Program-made: the position numbers and the translations under genes | In this document: positions 1-13,500 of the stretch, piece after piece | How positions within the stretch are numbered: position 1 is the stretch's first letter | How the letters are laid out: every line of letters begins with the position of its first letter | The notes under the pieces: generated by a model | Databases searched by the model: none | Seen by the model: the letters and a program-made list of their open reading frames with translations, nothing else | Told to the model about the DNA's origin: nothing | From: Bimuria novae-zelandiae CBS 107.79 | Lineage: Eukaryota > Ascomycota > Dothideomycetes > Pleosporales > Didymosphaeriaceae | NCBI GenBank assembly: GCA_010015655.1 | Contig: ML976732.1 | Location: 91,562-155,561 of the forward strand | Direction of reading: 5' to 3' | DNA length: 64,000 nucleotides

Positions 1-151
1 TATTATAAGAAGTATTTATTAAGCGTGGTTTATCCCTTGCTAGCCTAATTAGGACTAGCGCAATAAACCACAGGCAAACTACGCAATAAACCGCAGGCAA
101 ACTACATGGCGGTGAAAGCCGTAGCAGTGTTGCGCAGGTTTGAAGCCAACA
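1..151 (-). repeat. Partial LTR related to Copia element E (reverse orientation)
   Basis: Read on the minus strand from 151, this matches the first ~150 bp of the LTRs of Copia element E (34364-34581, 54937-55154), including the 'aacctgcgcaac' and 'aaaccacgct' blocks. It runs off the left edge of the window, so its other end, any TSD and its parent element cannot be seen. It carries a 23-bp tandem duplication (60-82 and 83-105, one mismatch) that the two E LTRs lack. RIP-type changes are moderate. Confidence 0.75.
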
Positions 152-1764
152 TTAAGCGTTATAAGCTTCTTTTTAGTATTATTTTTTAGCTATACGTTTA
201 GCCTTTTAAATAGCTAGCTTAGCTAGCTCCTTTCTATATACTAATTTAGCTACCTTTATTTTTATACGCCTTTTATTTTATTTTTTTTAGCTTTTCCCTT
301 AAGTAGCTTATTATTATGTTAAAGTTACTTTTTATTAGCTTTTATAAGCTCCTCTTGATGCTGAAGGTCCTTAAATACCCTATATTTTACTTTTGCCTCC
401 TTTCATGCACGTAGTGGCTAGAAAACAGCACCTTTATAGTACTCCTCGTGTTACTACAAAGGCAGAACTCTCCTCTTTATAAAGGACTTCTTTTTCTCCC
501 TTAGGGCATCCTTTACGCCCTCTAATTTATAGTAAATAAGCTTATTTTAAGCTACTAGGTGGTAGAAGGTGCAGAGAACCTTTTTTAACTTATAAAAGTG
601 TATATTCTTTATAAATTTACGTACTAGCGTTTCAACTTTAGGCTAGTTCCTTCTAAAGTAACATAAAGCTAACGTCTTAGATAACTAAAAGCTATTTAGT
701 GTTAATATTCTAAATCTTTAGAATATTTTTTTAGAGTAGGTAGTAATATACTAGTGGCTTTAAATAAACTAAAAACTAACTTTTAAGTAAATATATTTAA
801 TTAGGTACCCTAAAATATTAAAAGGGTGTTTTCTTTTTTAATAAAAATTTATTTAAGTATTATATAAAGGTTATTTATAAGTTCCTAGAAGTAATTTATT
901 ACTAAAGAACTAAAGCTAACTGTATCTAATAGCTAAAGTATATAAGTTAAATATAGAGGAATAATATATAGTAGTATCTTATTATTATTATTATAGAACC
1001 TAATTAAACCTATTATTATATATCTACTAAAATGATTTATTATTAATAATCGCTATCTCTTTCGTGCTTTAAATTTAGTATAATAATTAAATACCTACTT
1101 AAGCTACGTAAGGCTAATATTATTTATTTATTTAGCTTATAATTAAGGTTATAAAATAGACTTAATAAGTTCTTAAATAGATATTTTTAATTTAGCTAGC
1201 TTGCACATCTCCTTTCTTCACTAGATATAAAATAAATAGTTGTAATATGCTTTTATTAGCGTAAATTAACACTAGCACTATTACTTAGTTATAAAATTTA
1301 TTTTAAAGAGCTAAATTAACGCGTTTATACTTATATATGTCTTTACTAAAGACTCTTTTTAACCTAATAGTTACTCATATTGTAAAGCTTTTTTTTATAT
1401 TATACGTTTCTAATGACTATACATTATATTTAGATATTTTATATTATAAAAGGTTAAAATATAAGATATATTTAGTAATTATATTAGTATTATAGTGTAT
1501 AAATTCTATTATTAGCGCCTATTAAAATATAAACTTATTTTTATTATAGTAAGTAAAGCGCGTAACCTAGTTTTTAAAAATATTTTTAGTAGCTAATTAG
1601 GATGCGAAATTTTATAAGTAATAAATATTACTTATTAAGCTTATTTATATACCTTATAAGCTTAGCTTCTTAGTATAGGCTAAGTATATACTAGTTAAAG
1701 TCCTTAGTACCGCGTAGACGCTACACGTGTTAGTATTAGTATAATATAATTATATAATTAATGC
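152..1764 (-). mobile_element. Degraded AT-rich DNA with a pogo-like transposase C-terminus (minus strand)
   Basis: The stretch is strongly AT-rich with RIP-type damage and no open frame. Translating the minus strand at about 300-560 gives a basic segment, then a 'KGAVF.P' motif, then a charged Glu/Lys-rich tail. That order matches the C-terminal tail of fungal Fot1/pogo transposases, and element F at 55569-57691 has a similar tail. The upstream part (about 700-1700) should then hold the DDE domain, but I could not recognise it. No terminal inverted repeats were found. It ends at the TSD of Gypsy A1 (1760-1764). Confidence 0.4.
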
Positions 1765-1925
1765 TATAATGGGCTACGCCCAGTTGTTGCCTTAGATCCT
1801 TGACCCTCGGTTATGCGAACCCTAGATATATAAGTTTAACGCCTAAAGCTTAACTTTAGACTTTTTATTAAATTTATAAATATTCTTTTAGTACCTTTAC
1901 CTCCTTAAGCACCTAGTCTTTTATA
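1765..1925 (+). repeat. 5' LTR of Gypsy A1
   Basis: 161 bp, the same length as the other three family A LTRs. It ends in 'tata' where the least mutated logic gives TGTA...TACA, consistent with RIP of terminal TG/CA. It aligns end to end with 16227-16387 and with the reverse complements of 36207-36367 and 43742-43902. Confidence 0.9.
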
Positions 1926-2688
1926 TTAAATTTAATTACTTTTACCTATCGCGGGACAAGTAGATTTTAAATATAATTATAGACTAAAGCTATAAAGCAG
2001 CACACGAAGTTAAAGGACCTACGTAAATAAATACTATAAAGGCGACGCCTAGACCTACGAGGAGACAGAATCCTTCCTAGTAAGTAATTAAGAAAAAGTC
2101 TTAACAGACACTTAACGCTAGTAAGACTATCTTTACTAAATAAAAATGTTATAAAAATAAGAATAAGGCCTTTTACCAAAAGTCTGCGTTTTAGCGCAAA
2201 TAATTATGCGCAATAAGCTATTAGCTTATAAAAAAGTAATAACTAAGAAAATAAAAGCATAGCCTCCTTATTTATAATTAAATTCTAGGTATTAAAAGTT
2301 AATAAGAATAAAATATAGTAATTTCTAAGTAAGGATAAAGCACTTATTAACCTCTAAGATACCTTTTAGACTTTACCGCAAAGAGTAAGAGAACTAACTA
2401 AAGAAATAATAAAAAAGCGCTAAAAATCTTTAATAATATAATAATACTCCTAAAAGATAGGAGGTATAAATTAGCTATTAAAAGTAGACTAATAAATAAA
2501 GCTACTAAAGAGATTAATAGTAGAGCTTATTTTAAACTAAGAAAGAAGCCGCCGCCCTAAAATCTTTAACTTGGCTTACTTTAATAGTAAATAACAAGAT
2601 TATTACTACTTTAAGATAATAATATAATATAAGCTTCTAGAGGATAGGGACTACCTTAGAAATATACCTAGATATATTATTAGTTAAT

Positions 2689-3165
2689 TGTTATGAGGCG
2701 CTCACACCTTGTTCCGATCTAGGTTAGGGTGGTAAGGTATTATAATACTTTATAGATTATTTAGTAGTATAAGTTAATGCGACACTTAGCGCGAGGTTAG
2801 ATAATTTAATCTTATAATAAAATAAGATAACTATTAGTCTATATAGGAGAACGTACTCGCACAGAAGATATATAAGTTAAATGTAAGGAAGGAAACAACA
2901 TAGGAGAATCTATTATACTATATACTAGTCTATTTCTTCCTCTGTCTCTAGGTGATCCAGCCCCCTTGGCGGATCACTGTGGTTCGAAGCTCTTAGCGGA
3001 TTACCTTAATCTAAAGCTACTATTAGATTAGAGTTACGTAACTTTAGTTAATATAAGCGACCCCGCGAGTCCTTATACGCTAGCTATAGTATAACCTTAT
3101 CTACCTCCCCCTATTTATCCTTATTTATAGTTATGCTACTATCTAGGTTTCTTAAGCTTATAATA
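2689..3165 (-). repeat. 3' LTR of Gypsy B1 (left side)
   Basis: 477 bp, strongly RIP-damaged over most of its length; aligns end to end with 9341-9817. In element orientation it is the downstream LTR. Confidence 0.92.
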
Positions 3166-3304
3166 TTATCCTCCCTCTTAGGGTAATTATCTTAATACCT
3201 ATTATTTTATAATTATATAGCGGCACTGGCGTGCGCGCGTATAAGTAGCTATTAGGGCCTTTACTATAAGTTTACCTTATACCTTTCTTGTTACCTGCCT
3301 AATT

Positions 3305-3790
3305 ATGCCTAAAGTCTTAATAACGTCTTCTAACTAATGCCGCTAGGACTAGATAAAGGCTATTTGAGACACAAACATTAAGATACTAACTTTATATAGG
3401 TGTTATAAAGAGAAGGGGCTAAAGTGCGTAGTAGAATTATTTACCAGCTTTTACGCTTACTATATTTAGGTAAAAGTCTAATATAGTTTAGTTCTAACGT
3501 GGACTAAGCGTTAAGAGATAAAGGTAAAATAACGCTATCTTTAAGGTAATATTCTTTACTTAAAGGAGGAACTAGCTTAGAGAGAATAAAAGTTATTTAA
3601 CGTTTAAAAAAAGGAACGTTATTATAAGCTAAAAGAAATTACGTTAATAAAAGAGTTAAAACGTCTAAAGTATAAGGCTAGAATCCTAGAGCCTTTTTCT
3701 TCTAAGAGTATAGACGCTAGCGCCCTTATTCTATCTTTACTATTACTACCTATATCTAACTTAGGCTAGTTACAGGCTAACTTATTTACT
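3305..3790 (+). pseudogene. Antisense Cys/coiled-coil reading frame in Gypsy B1
   Basis: It starts at an ATG (3305) reading MPKV and runs on the strand opposite to pol, between the chromodomain and the 3' LTR. The frame has a 'KGLKC' cysteine block near residue 35, then a long Lys/Glu/Leu-rich stretch with coiled-coil character. Stops are TAA/TAG only. Frames at the same place and with the same layout occur in B2 (28775-29222, minus) and B3 (50720-51151, minus). The product is unknown to me. Confidence 0.45.
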
Positions 3791-3839
3791 CCTTTTAACC
3801 CTTTTGCGTCTTTTAACTTTTCTAAGTTCCTAGCCAATC

Positions 3840-6800
3840 TGGCCGCGGGACTCCTAGATACTCCGCGTGGAACTTCTCTAGCGCTGTCTTGCAGTTCGTG
3901 AGGTTCTGCACTAGTTTCTACGTATTATAGTTCTCTAGCCATCCTTCCCACTTTACTAGGTACTTATACTAACGTCTAATCTTTTATAGGCCTTTAATTA
4001 CTTTAATCTTGTATTTCTCGTCCTTAAATTTAAGTTATATTTCTAGTTCGGTGTCTAGTGGTGCTAGTTCTAATAAGGATTTATAAAAAACTAGGTGTAT
4101 ACGTGTGTCTATAGGTAACTATAGTTTAAAATTGATTAGTTCTCTAACCTTTTAGACCTTAAATAGTCTTTTGCGAAGGTTATTTAATTTTTTACTTAGC
4201 CTTATTATTTTAAATTTTTTTTATAAAAGGAGGACTTTATTCCCCTTTTTAAAGGTTAGTCCCTTAATCCTTTTTTTATTTACTTATTTCGCTATTTACT
4301 TATTACGTTATATAACATTCTAGCATAGTCTCTTATATAAATCCTGCATAAGTTTGGCTTTATTAGCTACGTTCTTTGTAACGCTTTAGATGTCTAATAG
4401 GTCCTGGTGAGTCGTGGGCTCACATCCGTGGTTGGCATAGTATAGCGAGTATCCTGTAGTCGCCGATCTTGCGCTATTGTATGCCAGTTAAGCTATTAGT
4501 AATAGCTCTACCTAATTATCTTAAAGCTTGTTTATATATATCTAGAAGTATTATTCTAATGTCTAGTTTATTTACTCTATTTAGCTATCTATTTTAGGGT
4601 AGAAGCTCGTTGTAAGCTTATGCTTAATTCCTAATTTAGCTATAAACGTAGTCTAATACTATAATATAAATATTCTAGCCCTATCTATAATAAACTTATC
4701 TAGTTATCTAATCTGTAATATTAGTTCTTATTCTACTATATAGACTAATTCCTCTACTAATATAGCTTCCCTAATTAGCATAAACCTTAACTCTTTAGTA
4801 AGTTAATAGATTATAACTAAAATTAAGTTATAGAGGTCCTTATTCCTTAGTGCTAGTAATACTAGTAGCTTTATAATAAAGTCTATAGTTATACTAGACT
4901 ATAGTCTTAGGGGTGGCTATAGCGGCTATAAAAGGCTATAGGGCTTATATCTCTTAAGCTTATTTTTATAACAGGCTAAATAGTTGCCTAGTACCTTCTA
5001 TACTGCCTGGCGTAGCCTAGGGATAGCATATTTATTTGTAATTTAATACGTTATTTTAATAATTCTTAAGTGTCCCTAGTACTTATCTTTATATAGCTTC
5101 TTAATTAGTAACGGAGCCATTTGCTCGCTAATCTAGATATAGTTTTAATAGTCTTATACTATTAATCTTATTGCTTAGTAAAGGTTATACGCTTGGCGGT
5201 CCTTGTCTATAAGCCTATTATAGTCCTGTATCCTATTTATAGCTAGCCTATAATAGGTAAAGTCTACGCGCCGCACCTCTAGTGCTAGCGCGAGCTATAT
5301 TTTATTATAGTAAAGGGTTCTATCCTTCGCGTAGGTTAGAATTGCAATATAGTTACTACTATTATCTTTTTCTATAAGATCTAATTATCTACTAAGTGCG
5401 TTTACTATAGCGTTTACGTTTCTTAGTAAATACGTAAAGCGAAAGTTAAATTCTACTATCTATTTAGACTATTTAGCCTGTTACTAATTAAGCTTCTTAG
5501 TTATTATAAAGCGTATTAGATTAAGGTAATTAGAAAACACCTCTATTTAGTGCTTAGCTCCCTTAAGCTATACTTTTTATTATTTAAAATAATTAATAAT
5601 TACTAGTAGTTCTTTATTATAAATCTTATAGTTAAGGTTTACTTCTAAAAGCTTTCTTGCGTAATAGAAGACTAGTCTCTACTTTTTGTTATTACATTTC
5701 TGTAGTAGTACGGCCCCTAGCACATAATTCGATGCGTTTGTGTAGATGCGATGTTGTCGTTTTAGGTCGTACATTTGTAGTAGGGGTGCCGTCAGGAATA
5801 GGCGCTTTAGCTATTTAAAGGCTTTTTTCTCTGCCTTTTGCAGAGGTCGCCATTTTCCTAACTTTATAAGTTCTATTAGTAGAGTGGTGACCTTAGAATA
5901 GTTCCTAATAAATTTGCGATAGAAGTTAATAAAGCCTAAAAAAGATTAAATATCCTTTACTAATTCTAGTAGTAACTATTTTTCTATTATTACGATTTTC
6001 TTTAGGTCTATTTTAACAACTTCCCGGGATATTACAAATCCTAGATATTCTGTTTCCGTGACGTGGAATTTATATTTTTTAGGGTGTAGGAGCAATCTAT
6101 GCTCTTATAACTTTTATAATACCTTATAAACATGTTTCTTATGTTCTTCTAGTGTTCCGCTTAAGTATATTAATATATTATCGAGGTATGCCATGCAAAA
6201 TATGTCTAAGTATTTATATAATACTTAATTTATAAGCTCCTAGAAGGTTACTGGTGTGTTAGTTAGTCTTATTAGTATAATTATGTATTTAAAAAGCCTA
6301 TATCGCGTATGGAAAGCTATTTTCAACTTATAGCTTTTTATAATTTAAATCCTATAGAATCTATCCTAAATATTAAATTTCGTAAACTACTTAGCTCCTT
6401 AGAGTTAATTCATAAGCTCCGTTATTAGGGGTAATAAGTAGTAGTTTTTAACTATAATAGTATTTAGCTATCTATAATCTATATAGAGTCATAGCCTGCC
6501 ATCCTTTTTATAAATAAAGAGTATAGGGAAGGCCGTAAGGCTCTAACTAGGTCTCTACTTCCCTAAGCGTAGATTCTTCTATATTAGCTCTTTTAACTCT
6601 TTTTCTTATTTATAAGTAAGGGGCCTTAGGCGCTCTAGCTATAGCTTAGCTCCTTCTACTAGTAGTATCTCGTAATCCTACTCTTTGTGTTTAGGCAGGA
6701 TGGTCTTGTTGTACTCTTTAAACAGGTCTACGAATTCCTTATATTCTTCTAGTAGACCTAGGTTATTAGGGACCATCTTAGCCTCCTAGACCTATATATA

Positions 6801-7300
6801 GTGCACCTGTCCTAGGTATTACTATAAGATTCTATTTATCTTGCATACTAATATTTCTTATATCTTAAATAGTTAGTTCCCCTTTCTTACCTAAAGTTTC
6901 TAGAGAGTTTCCCTTTTACTGGGACTCGCCTAAGCTAATACTAGTGGATTTTAGGGAAGGATTGTTTGTTTAATCTAGTCTATTTATAGATTATATTATT
7001 TTAGCTATTTATATCTTATAATAGTTTTAATGTCTCCTATCTCTGCGATAGTGAAAACATGTTAGCTCTTTAGGCCTTCTATATTAACTTATACCAGCAC
7101 TATCTTAAGCTATAGTTAACTATTACTATATTCTTGGAACTAGGTCCTGTCCGCGAGTTCTATTTATAGTAGTATCCTCTTATTATAATATAGCATATTA
7201 TATTTTCTAACTACTTATAGGGTAATTAGACACACGTCTACTTTTAGGTTAATAAGTACTATAATATAATGCCCGTGCACCGTGATATTCTTAATTAAGC
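3840..7300 (-). pseudogene. pol of Gypsy B1
   Basis: On the minus strand the order is protease (about 7150-7300), RT (about 5900-6700), RNase H and integrase (about 4200-5600), and chromodomain (about 3870-4030, 'YKYLVKWEG'). The RT motif 'AYLDNILIY' lies near 6167-6195. Stops of the TAA/TAG kind occur throughout. Some blocks, for example 5690-5780, keep near-original GC content. Confidence 0.8.
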
Positions 7301-9320
7301 GTTTCTTAATTTAGTAAGTGTCTACTTAATAAGCTATAATAATTACACTATCACTAGTGTGGCTTATTACCTAGTAACAATCTAGTTTTTTAAGTTTTCT
7401 AACTTATTTTAGACCCCCTATAAGGCTTCTGCCTCTTAGATCTAACCCTTAAGTTAGGCTAGCTTCGAGACTTCCTTAATCTTATGCTACTTATATTACT
7501 ATTAATATAGGACGTAAGTCTCTCTAATCTTATTAGACTTATATACTCCCTAATTCCTATGTTGCGGGTAATTTAGAGTAAGGTATTTATTCTAGGCTAA
7601 TGTACTATGTCCTAGGTAGTTATTAGAGGAAGCTACCTCCTTTTATAAGCTTAAGTATATAAAGCGTAATAGGTTATATTAATCCTATTTAATTATTAAG
7701 TAGTTTATGTCTTTTCCTAGCTACGTGCTTCCTATTATTATGCTAGTGTCCTAGGGGTCTAGGCCCTAAGGGAACTAGCCTGTCTTAAACTTTTATTATC
7801 TATATAGTTTGCAGGTAATGTTAAAGCATTAATACTAGCTATTCTATTTATAGTATTTAGCCTAATAGACTAAAAAGTATTTATAGTAGTTATTTAGTAC
7901 GCTGCACTAGCTTTCTTTTAGCCTATAATACTCTAAGCCTCCTAGGAAATAGGAGGCCTTAACTCTAGCCTTAGAGTGCTACTAGCATCCTTTTCGTGTG
8001 CATTACCACTATTTGGCGTATTTATGTTGTTCTAGTACTGTAATCTGGCGTAGGAAATGCTTCGGGGGTCCTTATAGTTTTTCAGCCAGCTAATAGGCGT
8101 CCCATGCGTGTGCCCCTTGGACGACCACTTTTGCCTTACACTAAGACGATTAGTGCAGGGTACTGTTGCACATCTAGCAGGTGTCGTCTGCCAGTCGCTG
8201 GAAGATCTAGTATTTAGGGAGGGTTTTCCGTTCCTCCTCCTCTTCTATTGGTTCCGGGATCTCCTGCGTAAGGTCCACTTCGTCGGCTTCTGTCGGCGTA
8301 AGGGTGGTCATGGCTACTCGTAGGAGGTTGGTCGTATTAACCTTAGTCTCTTGACCTTTACAGTCCTTGGCGAAGTGGCCTTGCTTGCCGCATTAGAGGC
8401 TGGTCTTGTCTTTAAACCTCCGTTCTCGCTCTTCCTGCGAGATACTGCTTTGACCCTAGTAGCCCTTTTTGGGTTTGTATGGCTGCTTTCCCCTGCCGTT
8501 TTTCTTTTTGTACCATTGGGCTTTGTTAGTTATAATAACGTCTCCGTCCCTGTCTCTTCCTGCGGGCCTGGATCTAGTCTCTTTTTTAGTGATTAGCTAG
8601 GTGCCATGCTGCTTCTCCAGCTTGCGCTTGTATAGGTGATTATCTGCTTTAAAAGCATTATTTATAAGCTCTTCTAGATCGTCTGCTTTTCCTTAGTAGA
8701 CTAGTTTATCCTTAAATAACTCCTTTAGTTTATTATAGTAGGTGATTATAAGTAGGGCTTCTCCCTATTTGTTAAGTTCTGCCACGATTTATTTAAACTC
8801 TAGTGTATAGAGTACTGCTAATTTCTCCTAACGTAGGCGTTAGAGGCGTATTTTAGCTTAGTATCCCTTATTAATAGTACTAAATATTTCTTTTATAGCC
8901 TTATAAAAAAATTCTTAGTCCTTAAAAGCGTCCTTAGTAGCGTCTAAATTATAATTTTTTACCTTACTATTCTTAAAGAAGTTATTAATTATTAGTCTAG
9001 CCTATATAGCTACCTTGTCCTGCATGTTTATGTAGGTAACTAGGATTTTGTCTTATTCTATTTTAAACCTCTTTAGGTTATAGCAGATAAATAGTTCTAT
9101 CTGCGTTAGGAACGTCCCTAGATAGCCCTTCCTAGAATAGAGTTTAGGTTTTAGGACCTTTAGTTAATGTTTTACATCTTCCTATTTACTTATTTTCTTA
9201 CTTATCTAGTTAATAATTTCTTATAACTAGGTTATCTAAGCTACTTATTTAATAACTATTTCTTTTAAGGTCTTTTCTTTAGGTGCTAGGGCTGTAGTGG
9301 TCAAACTAGATCCTACTATT
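7301..9320 (-). pseudogene. gag and linker region of Gypsy B1
   Basis: On the minus strand gag starts close to the LTR at about 9319, where the ATG reads ATA (a RIP-type change). A CCHC knuckle with 'GKQGHFAKDC' lies near 8350-8400. Between knuckle and protease is a ~1 kb linker that corresponds to the Cys/His-rich region seen in B2 and B3. The region 8100-8600 is only lightly mutated; apparent plus-strand open frames there are shadows of this gene. Confidence 0.75.
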
Positions 9321-9340
9321 ATACTATAGGGTAGTTAAAG

Positions 9341-9817
9341 TATTATAAGGCGCTTACACCTTATTCTAATCTAAGTTAGGGTAGTAAGGTATTATAGTAC
9401 TTTATAAATTATTTAATAGTATAAGGTAATGCGACACTTAGCGCGAGGCTAGATAATTTAATTTTATAATAAAATGAGATAACTATTAGTCTATATAGGA
9501 GAACGTACTCGCACAGAAGATATATAAGTTAACTATAAGAAAGGAAATAACATAGGAGAATCTACTACACTATATACTAGTCTGTTTCTTCCTCTGTCTC
9601 TGGGTGATCTGGCCCCCTTAGCGGATTACCGTGGTTCGAAGCTCTTAGCGGATCACCTTAATCTAGAGCTATTATCAGATTAGAGTCACGTAACCCTAGC
9701 TAATATAAGCGACCCCGCGAGTCCTTACGGGCTAGCTATAGTACAACCTTATCTGCCTCCCCCCATTTATCCTCGTCTGTAGTTATGCCACTATCCGGGT
9801 TTCCTGAGCTCGTAACA
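9341..9817 (-). repeat. 5' LTR of Gypsy B1 (right side)
   Basis: 477 bp. Its outer end (about 9590-9817, the U3 in element orientation) is well preserved, while the inner part is RIP-damaged. The U3 contains a repeated 'gcggatyacc' motif and has no similarity by eye to the U3 of B2/B3, although R-U5 is shared. Confidence 0.93.
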
Positions 9818-10560
9818 TTAATTAACAAGACGTGCAGCGATAGTAAGAATTATATACTTAGACTACTACCTAAGATACACTAAAGCTAACCTCTAAAAGC
9901 TACTAGACTATAACTTTTATAACTATCTAGTAAAAGAAATCGTGCGTAACCGCTTACTTATAATATAATAAGGGAACTAGAAGCTTCGTAATTTTAACCT
10001 TAACTTTAATAACTATACTATAGAAGCTAAGGAGCATAGTTAAGAAATTTTAAAAAATTTATATTTTTAAAGCCTTCGCGAGGACTTATAGGGCTAAATA
10101 GTTATAATAAATATAAATAATAATTAGGACCTGTAAAGGGTCTAGAAAAGAGTTAATAAAGTTAAAGAAAACTTTTTTTAAAATATATTACAACTATTAA
10201 AGATTTTTGCTAAGAATAAGGCGCTAGACGAGATAAATTAGGAACCTACCTAAGCTAACCTTAGAAGGATATCTAGCTAATAAAGCTAAGATAAAAGACA
10301 CTAAGTAATAGATAGAGCCACGGGACACTGGTCTAGTAACACCTAGAAACAAGCCACGTGGGTGTCGCGCGAGGTAATAGAAATCTGTAAAAAGAATCGT
10401 TCCTATTTTTATTATAGAGATATAGGACACCGCGTAAAGTAGTGTAAACTTTTACCTATAATAAAGCTAGCACAAGTTCGCGCTACTATACCTACTACTA
10501 AAAGATTTTTTAATAAAGAGTATAATATAGCCTCTATTAATTTAGAAAACTAGGTTCTCT

Positions 10561-13500
10561 TTGTAATAGTTACCGCTAGGAGGCAGAAGTAGGAAAAGGG
10601 TAAAAGATAAGTTTTAATAATTTTTAAAGGCTATAGCTAGACTTAATACTAGTAATAGTACACTTGCTTATTAATAATATTATGTTTATATTAATAATAA
10701 TTAATTTAGGTTATTTAATATTTAAATTTATATTAGAAAAACTTATAATAAAAGCCTACTTATAGCGCAAGAACCTGCCTTATTTATAAAAGATTATTAG
10801 TATTAGAGACATGCGACTCTTCGTACGCGAAGTAGTCTAATTAAAAGTAAATATTAATAACTATGTAGAACTAATATAGCTATATGTCTTACCTAATAAT
10901 AGGTCGTACGATCTAATCCTTAGCCTAACCTAAATAAAAAAGAATAGGGTTAAACTAGCCCTAGTAAAGAAATTAATTTAGATTAGAAGTTTAGGCACTC
11001 GCATCCGTAACTAAGAAAATAAAAACTATTAATAAAGCTCTAAGGGGTATTAGCTATAGCCTTTATAGCCCAAAATTAGCGTAATTAACGCCTAGGAAAC
11101 AGGGCTAAGGTATTTTCTATATTAATAAAAGATATATAGAAGGCGTTAACCCGTAAGCTAAACGTAAACTTATAAAAGTTATTACTTAAAGCTTTTAAGG
11201 ACTTGTAGCGTATCTTTTATAGGAAATAAGCTGACAAGCTCCCCCGCACTATAGACCTAGAGTGGATCTTTTTATTCCTCTTGTAGAAAAAGATAATAAG
11301 ACTTTAGAGATCCCTTATAGCCCTTTATTTAATATGTCTCGCGAAGAGTTGCTCGTCCTTTAAAAAGAGCTTACTAAATACTTAGATAAAGGCTTTATTT
11401 AAGCAAGTAAGTCTAGCGCCACCACCCTAGTATTATTTATTAAAAAACCTAGGGGAGGACTACGCTTCTACGTTAATTATTAAGCCCTAAACGCTATTTT
11501 AAAGAAAGACTAGTACTTTTTACTATTAATTAGTAAGACCCTTTAGCTCCTTGTAAAGGCTAAATAGTTTAATAAACTTAATATAATTTAAGCCTTCTAT
11601 AAGCTTTAGATAGCGAAAAGCGAGGTATTGAAAATAGTATTTAAAACCTAATTTAGTCTCTCTAAGTAGCTAGTAGTTCCTTTTAGCCTAGCTAACGCAC
11701 TAAGTACGTTTTAGTAGTATATTAACTAGGTGCTAAGGGAGCACCTTAATAACTACTACTAGCATATATAAATAACGTTTTAATCTTCTCTAGTAGTAGC
11801 TAAAAAGACTATGATGAGAAAGTACGTACTATAATTTAAAAGTTAGGGGCCGCAGGACTATACTTCAATATTAAAAAATTTAAGTTCTATATTAAAAAGA
11901 CTAAGTACTTTAAATTTATTATAAAAGTTAATAAGGACGTAAGTATAGACCTAGATAAAATTTAAGTAATTTAGGAATAGAAGCTACTAACTTTAGTAAA
12001 AAGAGTCTAGAGCTTTATAGACTTTATAAACTCTTATTAGAAATTTATATAAGACTTCTCTAGCATAGTAAGCCCCCTTATAAAGCTTACTAGTAAAAGA
12101 GCAGAATTTATTTAGGGATAAAAGTAGTAATATATATTTAACTTCTTAAAAATAGCGTTCTGTACGGACCCCGCGCTAGCCTACTTTAATCCTAAATAAG
12201 AATTAGTACTAGAAGTAGACGCCTTTACCTAGTTAATTAGGGGATACTTCTCCTAGTACGATAATAATAGGATTCTACGCCTAGTAGCTTACCTCTTAGC
12301 GAAGAATAGCCTAGCAGAATATAATTACGCTATTTATAATAATGAGATACTTATAGTTATTAAATACGTAGATGAATAAAATTATATATATTAAGTAATA
12401 AAGCACCTTATAGTCTATACTAATTATAAGAATCTTACGTATTTCGCTACTAAATAAAGGTTAGATAAACGACACGTTTAGTAGGCAAATATACTTAGCT
12501 ATATTAATATAACGTTTATATATAGACTAGAGTTAGTAAATTTTAGGGCGAACGCCTTCTCCTAAAGGGATTAAAACTTACTAAAGGATAATAAAAATAA
12601 TAAACTAAAGTTAAGGTACTTTACGCTTTTTTAGGAAACTACTAAAAGAAATAGCTTAAAGTCTTTTATCCCCTAAACACCTACTACTATAGAGGAACCT
12701 AACTATATTAAAGTAGATAAGAACCTAGTACTCGCTTACTTAATATGCCCTAAACTACCTATATTAACCCTTTAAGGAGGCGATAGCCCTGCCAAGCGAC
12801 GTAAACTAGACTTTAATACTATATAGTAAGAGGTAAAACGCGATAAAGACAGCGCGTATAGTAAGATAAAGGCCTGTATTAAGAATAGGCTTAGGAAGTT
12901 TAAACCTAGGTAGAAGTTATTTATTTGTATCTTAGAATATAGTATAGATAACTAAGGGTACCTATGTTATAAATTAAGATAATAAGTACTAAAATTAGAA
13001 CCTTTATAAACGAAGCTAATAGTAGTCGCGTATAGTATTTTAGCTTTAAGATACTTAGAATAAGAAAATACTTATAAAATTCTTACTTAAGACTACTTCT
13101 TCCTAAGGATATCTAACTAAGTAAGGCAGTATATTAAGAACTGTAATATTTATAAAAGAACTAAACTATAAAGAGAAGCGAAATAGGGTCTGCTAAAGCC
13201 CTTACTACTACCTAAATAAAGATAGAAGGATATTATAATAGACTTTATTATTACCCTACCTAAGAGTAATAGCTGCACAAATATTATAGTAATTATAAAT
13301 AGACTTAGTAAGAACCCTAAGGTTATTAGTCTCTTAAATCTTAATATACCTATAGTTATAATAGTGTTCTTTTAATACTAAGTAGTAGACTACTTCTTTC
13401 CCTCCTTTATTATATGAGACTGCGGGGGATAATTCGTAAGCGAATTTTAGACTACACTTTATAAATAAGTAGGTATTAACTAAAGACTGTCTATAATAAA

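Larger units (their letters stand above)
2689..9817 (-). mobile_element. Gypsy chromovirus B1 (nested in A1)
   Basis: Two 477-bp LTRs (2689-3165, 9341-9817) are flanked by a perfect 5-bp TSD, TTAAT (2684-2688 and 9818-9822). Total length is 7129 bp. Gag lies at the right end and pol to its left, so the element is on the minus strand. It shares coding sequence and the R-U5 part of the LTR with B2 and B3, but its U3 is different. It cuts the gag region of A1. Confidence 0.95.
1926..10560 (+). pseudogene. gag of Gypsy A1, split by B1
   Basis: Gag remains lie at about 1940-2683 and resume at 9823 after the B1 insertion. Near 10400-10440 the frame reads a CCHC zinc-knuckle relic, 'YFYYRDIGHRVK', in which cysteines appear as tyrosines. 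That is the expected effect of TGC/TGT to TAC/TAT RIP changes. The copy in A2 (minus, near 42370-42410) shows the same relic. Gag would coat the element RNA in the cytoplasmic particle. There are many in-frame TAA and TAG codons, so the gene is dead. Confidence 0.7.

Noticed and set aside
8108..8596. Two plus-strand open frames of ~71 and 81 codons in a GC-richer patch.
   Set aside because: The minus strand here encodes the zinc-knuckle region of Gypsy B1 gag; the patch is merely less RIPed, and the plus frames show no domain.
10224..10430. Open minus-strand frame conserved in A1 and (plus) at 42372-42605 in A2.
   Set aside because: It is antisense to the gag zinc-knuckle relic, which explains its conservation; it is open mainly because RIP did not create stops in that frame.
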